DNA from: DATMNR01 sp963702765 | GTDB lineage: Bacteria; Chloroflexota; Ktedonobacteria; Ktedonobacterales; Ktedonobacteraceae | DNA: 64,000 nt | Assembly (NCBI GenBank): GCA_963702765.1 | Contig: CAVPEB010000065.1 | Location: 1-64,000, forward strand | Direction of reading: 5' to 3' | Part shown: in pieces, positions 1 through 8,609 of the stretch | How the letters are laid out: every line of letters begins with the position of its first letter | How positions within the stretch are numbered: the first letter of the stretch is position 1 | The notes under the pieces: generated by a model | What the model saw: the letters and a program-made list of their open reading frames with translations, nothing else | Told to the model about the DNA's origin: nothing | Databases searched by the model: none | Made by a program: the position numbers and the translations under genes

Positions 1-1775
1 CCTGTAGGAATGCTTGCGCTGCCTGTCCTCTCTGCCAGCAGCCCTCAGAACGGGTGCACGGGCACTATGTCAGAACGGTAGCTGACCTGCCTTGTGCAGG
101 TCGTCGCGTCATTTTGCGTCTTTCCATTCGCAAATTTGTCTGTCGCACACCTGCTTGCCCACGCCAGATTTTCACCGAGAGGCTTTCTGATCTGGTGCAA
201 TCGTATGCGCGCATGACCAATCGGCTGCGCGATACGCTGGTCGCACTCGGCTTGGCCACGAGTGCCGAGGTGAGTGAGCGGCTGGCACCATCGCTGGGGA
301 TGCGCATTTCGGCTCCCACGCTTCTTCGTCGCCTGCGAGCGGTCACCTGCCCACTCCCGAAGTCGGTACGTATCCTTGGTGTGGATGATTGGGCTTGGAA
401 AAAGGGCCAGACCTACGGGACGATCCTCGTGGATCTTGAGAAGCGCTGCCCCATCGAACTCCTTCCAGATCGCACAGAGGAAACACTCACTGCCTGGTTG
501 CTTACCCACCCGGAGATAGATGTTATCAGCCGCGATCGAGGAGGAGCGTATGCGGCAGCCGCAAAGAAAGGCGCTCCTCAAGCTCAGCAGATTGCGGACA
601 AATTCCACCTGGTGAAAAATCTGCGCGAGGGACTCAAAGAGCTGATGGTGCGCAAGCAGAAAGTGTTACCGGAAGTGGAAGTGGTCTCTCCCGATGGCAT
701 TCCTTTGCGAGCACAGGGGAAACGACGGGAGAGTGCTCTCTCAGAAGCGCCCAAGCCAGACGAGCCTGAGAAGCAGTGGCGGTTGATGTCACAAGTGCCA
801 CGCCACATTCCCTCCAGCTCAGAGCATTCCGCGATGGCCGAGTCTCGAAGTCAGGTGTCCCGCGCCAATCGAGCCGCCCGCTACGAGGCCGTTCGAGCGC
901 TCCATCAGCAGGCTCTCTCCGCACGAGAGATTGCGCGCCGTCTGCACATGTCCCGGCAGACGGTGCAGAAGTTTCTTGTCTCAGAGTCCTTTCCAGAGCG
1001 AAGCAGACCCCCATATCAAGGAAGCATTCTCGATCCCTACAAGCCTTACATTCTTGATCGCTGGAAGGCAGGCTGTTGGAATGGCTCCCAGCTCTATGCG
1101 GAAGTCAAAGAGCTGGGCTATACCGGCTCAGAGGCCTTGTTTCGCCTCTTCATTTCCAGCGTGCGCAAGCACCATCAGGCAACAGGAACCTCGGCGAAGC
1201 TCGAACTGTCTGCCGATGGTGCCAAAGTCAGTGGACCCGTGGATCCTGCTTCCAAGCCCTGCATCAAACGTCGCTTATCCCCAGCACGAGCCTCCTGGCT
1301 GTATGTGAGCCAATCTGTCAAGCTGGATGAGAAACAACGCCAGCAGGTCGCGCACATCCGCGCAGCTCATGGTGATCTCGACCTCGCGTATGATCTGACC
1401 CAAGCATTCGTCTCGATGTTGGCCGAACGTCAAGATACAGCCCTGGATGACTGGCTTACCCAAGCCGAACACAGCGGGATCAAGGAACTCACAAGCTTTG
1501 CACTGGGCATCCGGCGCGATTACGCCGCTGTTCGCGCCACGTTCACTTCCGAGTGGAGCAATGGTCCCGTTGAAGCACAGGTCAATTGCTTGAAACTGCA
1601 AAAACGGCTGATGTTCGGCCGTGCCAATTTTGACCTCTTACGGCTGCACGTCCTGCGTCGCGCCTAAATACTCCTTTCTCCTTATCCCTGATCCTCCTCG
1701 GTTGTTCCACTTCATCCTCTTGCTGGTTATCTTCTCGACACAAGCAAGCAAGCTCACTTTTTTCAAGGATGAGCC
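1..1775 (+). mobile_element. ISL3-family insertion sequence, right part
   Basis: An ISL3-family element enters the window from the left. It holds the transposase gene and a short A/T-rich tail. Read on the minus strand, 1775-1753 begins GGCTCATCC and runs through an A-rich stretch to GTGAG, which resembles the terminal inverted repeats of ISL3 elements. The left end lies outside the window, so the partner repeat and the target duplication cannot be checked. Confidence 0.75.
3..1667 (+). CDS. ISL3 family transposase (5' end outside window)
   Basis: DDE transposase that moves the ISL3 element. The open frame runs off the left edge; the codons before the GTG at 54 still read CPLCQQPS, the second half of the N-terminal zinc-finger motif, so the GTG is not the true start. 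In order: zinc finger, the DLPCAGRRV block, a catalytic region opening with VDDWAWKKGQTYGT (first Asp), SRDRGG (second Asp), an inserted helix-turn-helix (SAREIARRLHMSRQTVQKFL) and SNGPVEA (catalytic Glu) near the end. All key residues are present and the frame is unbroken, so the element could be active. Family placement is secure; only the start is missing. Confidence 0.93.
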   Translation, partial: CRNACAACPLCQQPSERVHGHYVRTVADLPCAGRRVILRLSIRKFVCRTPACPRQIFTERLSDLVQSYARMTNRLRDTLVALGLATSAEVSERLAPSLGMRISAPTLLRRLRAVTCPLPKSVRILGVDDWAWKKGQTYGTILVDLEKRCPIELLPDRTEETLTAWLLTHPEIDVISRDRGGAYAAAAKKGAPQAQQIADKFHLVKNLREGLKELMVRKQKVLPEVEVVSPDGIPLRAQGKRRESALSEAPKPDEPEKQWRLMSQVPRHIPSSSEHSAMAESRSQVSRANRAARYEAVRALHQQALSAREIARRLHMSRQTVQKFLVSESFPERSRPPYQGSILDPYKPYILDRWKAGCWNGSQLYAEVKELGYTGSEALFRLFISSVRKHHQATGTSAKLELSADGAKVSGPVDPASKPCIKRRLSPARASWLYVSQSVKLDEKQRQQVAHIRAAHGDLDLAYDLTQAFVSMLAERQDTALDDWLTQAEHSGIKELTSFALGIRRDYAAVRATFTSEWSNGPVEAQVNCLKLQKRLMFGRANFDLLRLHVLRRA

Positions 1776-1871
1776 ACAATTACATTATCAAAAACATACG
1801 CTAACCGCTTGTAACTTTTTAAATAGGTCTTGACCTTGCGTGTTCAGAAAAAGCCACGAGTCGCTTCCTAA

Positions 1872-2204
1872 TTATGCTGCTGGTATCATTTCTAGTGCTA
1901 CCAATGCTCCCTGTAAATGATTAGGCTGTACCCGAAGCAACTGAATTTTTTTGGGCTGGGTTTGATTAAGGAAAAGAAGACATGTATACGTTGTAGCATC
2001 ACTAAATACTTGGCTATGTCCGAAATCAACGATTTGATCGACAACAGAACGTTCTGAGAGAAGAGTACGTAAGGATACACCATAATCAGTCGATAAAAAC
2101 TTGCTTGGCAAGATGAAACCTGGTTGTCCGGTCTTATTCAGTAGCGACAATCCATGTTCAACAAAAACTACATAGATATCGTAGTTACCTATGGTGGTCC
2201 CCAA
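1872..2204 (-). pseudogene. Eco57I/TaqI-type N6-adenine DNA methyltransferase fragment
   Basis: About 110 residues resembling the middle of an Eco57I-class restriction-modification methyltransferase: a region like YVVFVEHGLSLLNKTGQ, then GFILPSKFLSTDYG and VDQIVDFGHSQVFSDATTY. In the family these follow the catalytic NPPY motif, which is absent here. Upstream the frame meets a TGA, and downstream it ends at 1872 just outside the ISL3 element. This is a remnant of a host-defence or modification gene. There is no start codon with a ribosome site; the first codon is TTG inside homologous sequence. Confidence 0.6.
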
Positions 2205-2379
2205 AGTCGGTTCAGGCGTGTTGCCTCACGTAACAATCGAGTCAATTCGCATACTTGACAGTATGACCCGTTGTAGTTATCGTAGTAATTACCTGTTTGT
2301 TCAAGCGGAGAAAGTCCCGTGTAACGAAATAGGACGAAGTAATCGTTCCCATCCAGTATTGTGATGAAAGGTTGATCCC

Positions 2380-2616
2380 GTGTCTAACATCTTCCGTTTC
2401 CTTTCCAACGAAGAAAAGCTCACTGATGAACTTTTCGCGTTTGTCACCGATCCGAGTGCGGACAACCGCAACGAACGAGCTATTACAAGCGTATTGCACG
2501 AGGTAGCACCCCAGATGATCTCGGTTGCCGAATGCATGATCTTAGATGGTGTCGACGAACGGTACTATGTTGCTGAATATGTGCAGGCGGTCCTCAACGG
2601 ACAAGGATTTGAGTAG
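2380..2616 (+). CDS. hypothetical protein, 78 aa (doubtful)
   Basis: Small open frame with a GTG start and no convincing ribosome site. The product is acidic and mostly helical by eye (start MSNIFRFLSNEEKLTDELF, end QAVLNGQGFE). I recognise no family. It lies between the methyltransferase remnant and the acyl-CoA ligase, in a stretch of gene debris, so it may itself be a fragment or chance. Confidence 0.25.
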   Translation: MSNIFRFLSNEEKLTDELFAFVTDPSADNRNERAITSVLHEVAPQMISVAECMILDGVDERYYVAEYVQAVLNGQGFE

Positions 2617-2741
2617 GGACACGATTTGGCCCATCCCATGGAACCATTGTAGCCTTCTAGAAGATAAGCCATAGAGCAATACAAAGCAACTGGCTCTCAG
2701 AACTGCTGGTGTGAATTACCTTTCTCAGGATGGGTAGGCTG

Positions 2742-2761
2742 TCACGCTTAGGCAAGCGTGA
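2742..2761. terminator. perfect hairpin downstream of the acyl-CoA ligase gene
   Basis: TCACGCTT, a 4-base loop, then AAGCGTGA: an 8-bp perfect stem. On the plus strand it is followed by a pyrimidine-rich tract (TTCTCTCTTCCCTT); on the minus strand there is no U run. It lies about 80 bases past the stop of the minus-strand ligase gene. It could be a weak terminator or a simple inverted repeat. Confidence 0.35.
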
Positions 2762-2837
2762 TTCTCTCTTCCCTTAGAGCGTAACCAGCTTGCCGATGGG
2801 TATGCCCGCAAGCGCAACGCTGGCAATGCTAAGAACC

Positions 2838-4616
2838 CTACTCGGTATTTAGTAACTCGCGTCGTATGACCTTCCCAATCAAAGACTTGGGAAGGTTTGT
2901 ACGGAACACGATGGTCCTCGGCACTTTGTATGCCGTCAACTCATACTTACAGAACTGGATCAATTCCTTCCTGATGTTCTCGGATTCTTCCACTCCCGGT
3001 TTGAGTACGACAAACGCCGCCACATTTTCACCCCGGTATGCATCAGGAACCCCTGCCACGGCTGCTTCTGCGACAGCGGGATGCTGGAACAAGACCTCTT
3101 CGACTTCACGTGGAAACACGTTAAAACCGCTGGTGATAATCACATCTTTGATTCGCTCCACCAGGTAGAAGTATCCATCCGCATCCATCTTTCCTAGGTC
3201 ACCTGTACGCAACCAGCCGTCGCGGAAAACCGTTCTGGTTTCCTCCTCGCGCTTCCAGTACCCCTGCATCACGTTCGATCCCTTCACGACAAGCTCACCT
3301 ATCGAGCCTATGGGCAGCGGTTCACCCGTTTCCTGATCGACAATGGCTGCATCGACACCGGGAAGAGGGAGGCCGATACTGCCTGTGCGGCACTCATCGG
3401 TGAACGGATTGCCGTGTGTCGCCGGTCCCGCCTCGCTCAGCCCATATCCCTCGACAAGCTTCCCATGCGTGATGGCTTCGAAGTCTGTTTGCACTTGCGC
3501 CGAGAGTGGAGCTGCGCCACTGAAACAAAACTTGATCGATGTGAAGTCCTCCGGATGCCGAGCCGCCTCGCGCATGAGTGCGAGGTACATGGTGGGAACA
3601 CCAGGAAAGAGCGTGGGGCGGTACTCTCGGATGGCCTTCACGACCTCTTTCGGCTTGAAACGGGGGACCAGCACCATCGTTGCGCCGAGAAGCAAGGAGG
3701 CGTTCATGCAGACGGTCATGCCATATGCGTGAAAGAACGGAGCCACACACAGCATGACTTCTTCTCCTGCAACTGCTTTGGGGAACCAGGAGCGGGTCTG
3801 CATGGCATTGGTCAGGAGGTTGCGGTGCGTCAGCATCGCTCCCTTGGAGGGTCCTGTCGTTCCACCTGTGTATTGGAGAACGGCGAGATCCGAAGCCCCA
3901 ACAGGCGCAAGCGAACTGAACGGTGCGATCTCGTCTCTCGTCTGTGCTTCATGGATGGTAGGCATGACATGCAGTGTCGGGTCTGCATGCAGCTCTTTGC
4001 TGGTGAGATGCGCTTCTAGCTTCCTGTTCCTCCACTGGTTCAGAGGATAGAGTACGCGTTGCGCTGGTGGCAAAAAGTCAGCGGGACTGGTAACAATGAT
4101 GTGTTCCAAGGCCGTCTGCTGGCGCACAGCCCGCACTATGGGGTAGAGCATGTCCAGCACAACCATCACCCGCGCCCCCGAGTCTGCAAGCTGGTATTGC
4201 ATTTCGCGCTCGGTGTAGAGAGGATTGGTGGGAACGACGACGGCTCCTGCCTTGAGTGCGCCGTAGAAGGCAATAGGATACTGCGGGATGTTGGGCAGCG
4301 CAATCGCCACCCGATCTCCCGTTCTCACGCCCATTTGTTGCAGTTCGAAGGCAAAGCGCTGAGCAGAGCGGGAGAACTGGGCGTAGGTCAGTTTTGTCCC
4401 ATAGTAGATGAACGCTGTGTGGTTGGGATACAGCTCACTGGCACAATCAAGAAGCCAGGTCAGGGGATGCTCTGGAATATCGATGTGCGCAGGAACTCCC
4501 TGCTCGTAGTGGCGTATCCAGGGATGAGTGCTCAGGAACGTTTCATCTCCATGGAAAGCCGGGTGAGACACATGTGGGCCCTTCTCATCGTGATTCCCCG
4601 TCGGTACGTCTGACAT
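2838..4616 (-). CDS. fadD: long-chain-fatty-acid--CoA ligase (AMP-binding)
   Basis: Activates a fatty acid with ATP and CoA through an acyl-adenylate. Visible motifs: the P-loop LQYTGGTTGPSKGAMLTHRN near residue 250, YGLSEAGP near 400, GWLRTGDLG and VERIKDVIITSGFNVFPREVE in the hinge and C-terminal lobe, and the catalytic-lysine segment LPKSLIGKVIRREL at the end. Full length (592 aa) for FadD-type ligases. The open frame extends to a GTG at 4646, but a strong ribosome site (GGAAGGAGG) lies inside that extension, 12 bases before the ATG at 4616, so I chose 4616. It stands alone. Substrate chain length cannot be read from sequence. Confidence 0.9.
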   Translation of the reverse strand: MSDVPTGNHDEKGPHVSHPAFHGDETFLSTHPWIRHYEQGVPAHIDIPEHPLTWLLDCASELYPNHTAFIYYGTKLTYAQFSRSAQRFAFELQQMGVRTGDRVAIALPNIPQYPIAFYGALKAGAVVVPTNPLYTEREMQYQLADSGARVMVVLDMLYPIVRAVRQQTALEHIIVTSPADFLPPAQRVLYPLNQWRNRKLEAHLTSKELHADPTLHVMPTIHEAQTRDEIAPFSSLAPVGASDLAVLQYTGGTTGPSKGAMLTHRNLLTNAMQTRSWFPKAVAGEEVMLCVAPFFHAYGMTVCMNASLLLGATMVLVPRFKPKEVVKAIREYRPTLFPGVPTMYLALMREAARHPEDFTSIKFCFSGAAPLSAQVQTDFEAITHGKLVEGYGLSEAGPATHGNPFTDECRTGSIGLPLPGVDAAIVDQETGEPLPIGSIGELVVKGSNVMQGYWKREEETRTVFRDGWLRTGDLGKMDADGYFYLVERIKDVIITSGFNVFPREVEEVLFQHPAVAEAAVAGVPDAYRGENVAAFVVLKPGVEESENIRKELIQFCKYELTAYKVPRTIVFRTNLPKSLIGKVIRRELLNTE

Positions 4617-4749
4617 AGTAGTAAAACTCCTCCTTCCTTCCTCCACATCGAAGCGGTTCTCATCCTCACTGCAAAACAGTTCTTACGGAAGTATACCGGG
4701 TTGGACTCACGAGATCATCACAGTTGGCTTATTGAGCGTCACGGAAATA

Positions 4750-5007
4750 TCACATCTCTTCAGCCACTACAACCGCACTTGTTTGAAGAAGCAGAAACGA
4801 CGCGCTCTTTCTTTCTTCTCCGTGAGGATCAGTTGCGACTCGGTAGCGTAAATCGTGAAAACGAATATCTGGCAGATCTGCTATTTTCAACAGCTTTTTA
4901 TATTCATCGACCAGGTTATCTGGTCTGAGATGCATACCAAACAACTCGCGCAGAAAACGTAATCGTTCTCTCGTCACTATGAAGCGACTATTATTCTTGC
5001 CGATCAA
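4750..5007 (-). pseudogene. tyrosine recombinase / phage integrase C-terminal fragment
   Basis: The segment GMHLRPDNLVDEYKKLLK, then ADLPDIRFHDLR, matches the region before and including the box II HxLR motif of tyrosine recombinases (usual form: RPDNLxRxFKKLLKxAGLPxIRFHDLRHT). The His after LR is Tyr here. The frame is open on both sides but the homology is lost beyond RVATD, and the catalytic Tyr region is missing. It occupies the 565-base stretch between the acyl-CoA ligase and the exporter gene, where I see no complete gene. Probably a relic of an integrated element. Confidence 0.55.
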
Positions 5008-5211
5008 ATTGCCTTACTCAAAACGGATCATGTAAGCTTTGGTGAAGGGAAAATCACTTTCGTTTTTCCTTTGATGTTCAAAGACAACTTCAAACATGAG
5101 AATTTTCAAGTGATTAACATGAACCTTGCATGAGCCAATTATAGATTGGCGGTCTCTCCGTATTGGTCGAGTGGTACGTAGTTCTGTCAGCAGAATACAC
5201 CAGCCGCGTGA

Positions 5212-6444
5212 TCACTTTCTTCGCCGTCCTTGGCCCCGCTGCCCATACCGCCGAAGGCTACTCTTGCTTGTTACGCTTCCAGATTCCGACGAAAACTCTT
5301 CAGGGTGGGTCTTCTTCCACCTATCCCAATATGCCACGAGGATGGACTGGAGTACGCCAGCCAGGGGGATGGCAATGAACCCGCCGAGCAGTCCCATCCC
5401 CAGCAGTTCTATGCCGGCAAACATCGCCACAATCGCCACAATCGGATGAATTTTCACCGTACTCTCCATTATACGCGGCGCTAGAAACTGTCCTATGAGA
5501 AACTGCAGCAAGATGCCAAGGATGGTGACGATGAGCGCCGTCACCCATCCCTGCGATAGCGACAGAATGCTGCAGAGAAGCAGAGCAAGGGTCCCTCCGA
5601 TGACCGGGATAAACATGAAGACAAACATCACCACCGCCAGTAAGGCCGCGTATGGCACGCCAAACAGCGCCAGCATAAGCCCCATGCTCACCCCGGCAAT
5701 CGTCGACAGGAGCAAGAGGCCGCGAAAATATCCGCCAACCGATCGGTGCATGGTACTAAGCAGAAAGTTAATGTTGTCTCGCTGCGTCAGCGGCGTCTTA
5801 TATTGCAGCCAATAAATGATACGCTCGCCATCCAATAGGAAGTAGATGCTCAGCACGGCAATCACCACCACACTGATGATGACATTGACGATACTATTTA
5901 GCACTGAAACAGCCTGGGTAATCAACCCCTGCAACTGGCCTGCGATTTGCGCTCCGAATACCCTAAGCTGGTCCTGCGTGAGACCAAGTTTATTGAGCGT
6001 CTCTATGAAAGGCTGGAGCTGACGTAGTCCCAGCGGGGACAGCAGATATTGAAAGTAAGGAACAAATGAGACAGACTGCTGTACGACAGATGAGACAAGA
6101 CTATACAGAAGAAAAGCCAAAGCGCTCAATGCCACAAGATAGACCACTACAATGGCCAGCATGCGCGGCATGAAGCGCTGGAGTAAAAGCACGAGCGGAT
6201 AGATAGTATAGGCCAGGAGCCCGGCAGCGATCAGTAAAATCAGTATCCCAATGAAGTGTCCAACCACTGCAAGCACTACTGCACCTATCGCGAGCCAGGT
6301 GAGAATAGTCAACCCGATAATGAGGCGCCTCATCCAGGCAGAACGCGCAAACGGCTCGGGTGATGACAGGGCTATTTGATCATCTTTTGCAGGCAGAGCA
6401 GCAGAATATTCCTCCCCAAATTGAGTGTTTTCTGGTTGTCCCAT
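5212..6444 (-). CDS. AI-2E family transporter
   Basis: Polytopic inner-membrane protein of the AI-2E/PerM family (410 aa, family-typical). An acidic N-terminal tail of about 40 residues precedes roughly eight membrane segments. The family has two N-terminal pairs, a central amphipathic region (near residues 120-190 here) and a C-terminal bundle with the recognisable FIPVIGGTLALLLCSI and FLAPRIMESTVKIHPIVAIV stretches. Members export small molecules or act as Na+/H+ antiporters; the substrate is unknown here. The ATG at 6444 has a good ribosome site (AGGGAGGAAGG). The C-terminus is very basic (RRYGQRGQGRRRK). Confidence 0.85.
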   Translation of the reverse strand: MGQPENTQFGEEYSAALPAKDDQIALSSPEPFARSAWMRRLIIGLTILTWLAIGAVVLAVVGHFIGILILLIAAGLLAYTIYPLVLLLQRFMPRMLAIVVVYLVALSALAFLLYSLVSSVVQQSVSFVPYFQYLLSPLGLRQLQPFIETLNKLGLTQDQLRVFGAQIAGQLQGLITQAVSVLNSIVNVIISVVVIAVLSIYFLLDGERIIYWLQYKTPLTQRDNINFLLSTMHRSVGGYFRGLLLLSTIAGVSMGLMLALFGVPYAALLAVVMFVFMFIPVIGGTLALLLCSILSLSQGWVTALIVTILGILLQFLIGQFLAPRIMESTVKIHPIVAIVAMFAGIELLGMGLLGGFIAIPLAGVLQSILVAYWDRWKKTHPEEFSSESGSVTSKSSLRRYGQRGQGRRRK

Positions 6445-7143
6445 AGTTGTTCCTTCCTCCCTGGCCTCTTCTCAATCAGATAACTCGTCGGGATCAGCAG
6501 AATCTATTAGGATACTCAAGGGGTAGAATTCTCATTTCTACCCCCTATTAATCTATTAAGTACAATACCGACTACACAACGAGATCACAATACAAAGCTC
6601 CATCATCACAACAAACTCCCAATTTTCATAACACCATTCCCATGTTGTACTGGCAATTTTGAGTATTCGTTCCAAAATAGAACAGTGTTGACTATTTGAG
6701 ATATGCGTCGAGCACATTGATAGCTTACCTCTTCAGTTACCTTGTGATTTGACACGATTTGCACTTTGAGTCAAGTTTGAAGAACATCCTTGCATTTCAG
6801 TCAGTACCTGCCTTACACAATGTGTACTTCCTTTGTGTGTTTTCTTCATTGGGAATGGGCCAGATCAAGGCGGCGCACAAAGCGATTGAATACCTTGCGA
6901 TCGATGTGGGAGTCTTACTCTCTCATTGCAACTTGTTAGATCTCTGGAAGTTCATAAGAGTAAATATCTATCTACATGCTGATCGGTGAGTAGCCAAGCA
7001 ACTTTCTCACGACCAGGGTAATGTACAATTGTGATGTGAAAAACGTTGTTTTTTTACTGTCTGTTTACACCTGGTGCCAGCATCTCATGAAGTTGATACA
7101 CTGGCGGGTTGGTACTACAGGAGATCAAGGATAAGATTCGTCT
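6445..7143. other. intergenic region without a supported gene
   Basis: About 700 bases between two divergent genes (exporter on minus, oxidoreductase on plus). A/T-rich. The only open frame of note (6759-6989, plus) has no ribosome site and no family match. Both flanking promoters must lie here, but I see no -35/-10 pair good enough to call. Confidence 0.5.
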
Positions 7144-8340
7144 ATGCTTAACGTGAATGCTTTTGATACGATTGTGGTTGGTGCCGGTATTTTTGGGATC
7201 ACGACTGCGCTAGAATTGAAGGCACGTGGATATCATGTTGCCATACTTGACCCTGGCCCTCTACCACATCCCTTAGCTGCTTCAACTGATATCAGTAAGG
7301 TTGTGCGAATGGAATATGGTGCTGATGAAACATACATGGCGATGGCAGAGCAGGCATATAATGGCTGGCTCAAGTGGAATGTGGAACTTGGGGATATTCT
7401 TTTCCATGATGTAGGTGTACTCGTCCTTTCAGCCACTCCCATGCATCCAGGTAGTCACGAATATGAAAGTTTTCAATTGCTTCTTAAAAGAGGACACACT
7501 CCTGAACGCCTCTCTGGCGATGCAATCTCTTCCCGTTTCCCTGCCTGGAAACCAGAGACTTTTGTCGATGGATTTTTTCATGCGCAAGGAGGCTACGTGG
7601 AAAGCAGGCGTGTAGTAGCCGCCCTCGTTCGACATGCCCAGTCAAAAGGCGTCATGCTCTACCCTGATCAAGGAGTCGAAACCCTGATTGAGGAGAGATC
7701 CCACATAAAAGGGGTACGCACTCGTTCGGGGAACACTTTTCATACCGAACATGTCGTTATCGCCTCAGGTGCATGGACCCCTCTACTTGTACCTGATCTA
7801 GCACCCATCGTGAAGGTCACAGGACATCCTGTCTTCCACCTTAAGCCTGCCAACCCTACGCTCTTTACCCCACCTGATTTTGTCGTCTTTACTGCCGATA
7901 TTACAAAGACGGGCTGGTATGGTTTCCCACTTCATCCTCGCGAGAATGTAGTCAAAATAGCTAATCATGGCGTTGGTCAGGTACTTCATCCTGAGCAAGA
8001 TGAGCGAGTAGTGACAGATAGTGATTCCGAACGTTTACGGGCTTTCTTAGCTACAGCTTTAACAAATTTATACGATGCTGATATTGTAGCTACGCGCCGT
8101 TGTCTTTATGTTGACACTCCTGATGGAGATTTCTGGATTAGTCGCCATCCTCAACAGGAAGGTCTTACTGTGGCAACTGGGGATAGCGGACACGGCTTCA
8201 AGTTCGCGCCCATTCTTGGAGGTCTGATTGCAGATGCTGTCGAAGGAAAGCCGAACCCATGGTTGTCTAAATTTCGCTGGCGCGATGTTTTCTGGGATGA
8301 TGTGAGGAAAGAGTCATCACGTTATCAAGGAGAGATTTGA
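7144..8340 (+). CDS. FAD-dependent oxidoreductase (DAO / sarcosine-oxidase-like)
   Basis: Soluble flavoprotein of the DAO superfamily, most like monomeric sarcosine oxidase / N-methyltryptophan oxidase (398 aa, right length). N-terminal dinucleotide-binding motif FDTIVVGAGIFGITTALELKA followed by the acidic strand end AILDPG; SKVVRMEYG matches the region around the covalent-FAD site of that subfamily. Middle: VIASGAWTPLL; C-terminal FAD contact: TGDSGHGFKFAPILGGLIADAVEGK. The SOX-type Cys that binds FAD covalently is not obvious: the C-terminal segment reads GHGFKFAP, where that family has a Cys earlier (RRCLYVDTPDGDFWI contains one candidate). Likely oxidises a secondary amine or amino acid; substrate unknown. 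Confidence 0.82.
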   Translation: MLNVNAFDTIVVGAGIFGITTALELKARGYHVAILDPGPLPHPLAASTDISKVVRMEYGADETYMAMAEQAYNGWLKWNVELGDILFHDVGVLVLSATPMHPGSHEYESFQLLLKRGHTPERLSGDAISSRFPAWKPETFVDGFFHAQGGYVESRRVVAALVRHAQSKGVMLYPDQGVETLIEERSHIKGVRTRSGNTFHTEHVVIASGAWTPLLVPDLAPIVKVTGHPVFHLKPANPTLFTPPDFVVFTADITKTGWYGFPLHPRENVVKIANHGVGQVLHPEQDERVVTDSDSERLRAFLATALTNLYDADIVATRRCLYVDTPDGDFWISRHPQQEGLTVATGDSGHGFKFAPILGGLIADAVEGKPNPWLSKFRWRDVFWDDVRKESSRYQGEI

Positions 8341-8609
8341 CAACCTACATTTTCTTAATATTCTTCTCCTCTATTTATGATGAAAATTTAATAAAGATGT
8401 AGTAATCGTATGCATACGAGGATGTGATACACATCTCGACAACTCACAAATGAAAATTTTCATATGACGAATTGTCCTGTGTATTTCTAATCTCAAGTCC
8501 TCCGATCGAGACAGGAATGCAAGGTCAGCTTGAAGATAACATGCTGAGGAATCTAATCTCCACAACATTGCAGTCCTTACACCTAAGAAGTAAGATAGAT
8601 CAAGGACAG

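Noticed and set aside
45..608. 187-aa minus-strand open frame over the ISL3 transposase
   Set aside because: Shadow of the transposase: no homology, and its codons are the complement of conserved motifs.
6759..6989. 76-aa plus-strand open frame with a GMGQIKAAHKAIEYL stretch like the start of glycosyltransferase-28 family proteins
   Set aside because: No ribosome site, no continuation of the family and low similarity; probably chance.
8450..8463. 14-base palindrome ATGAAAATTTTCAT as an operator
   Set aside because: Low complexity A/T sequence, expected by chance in this region, and not placed near a clear promoter.
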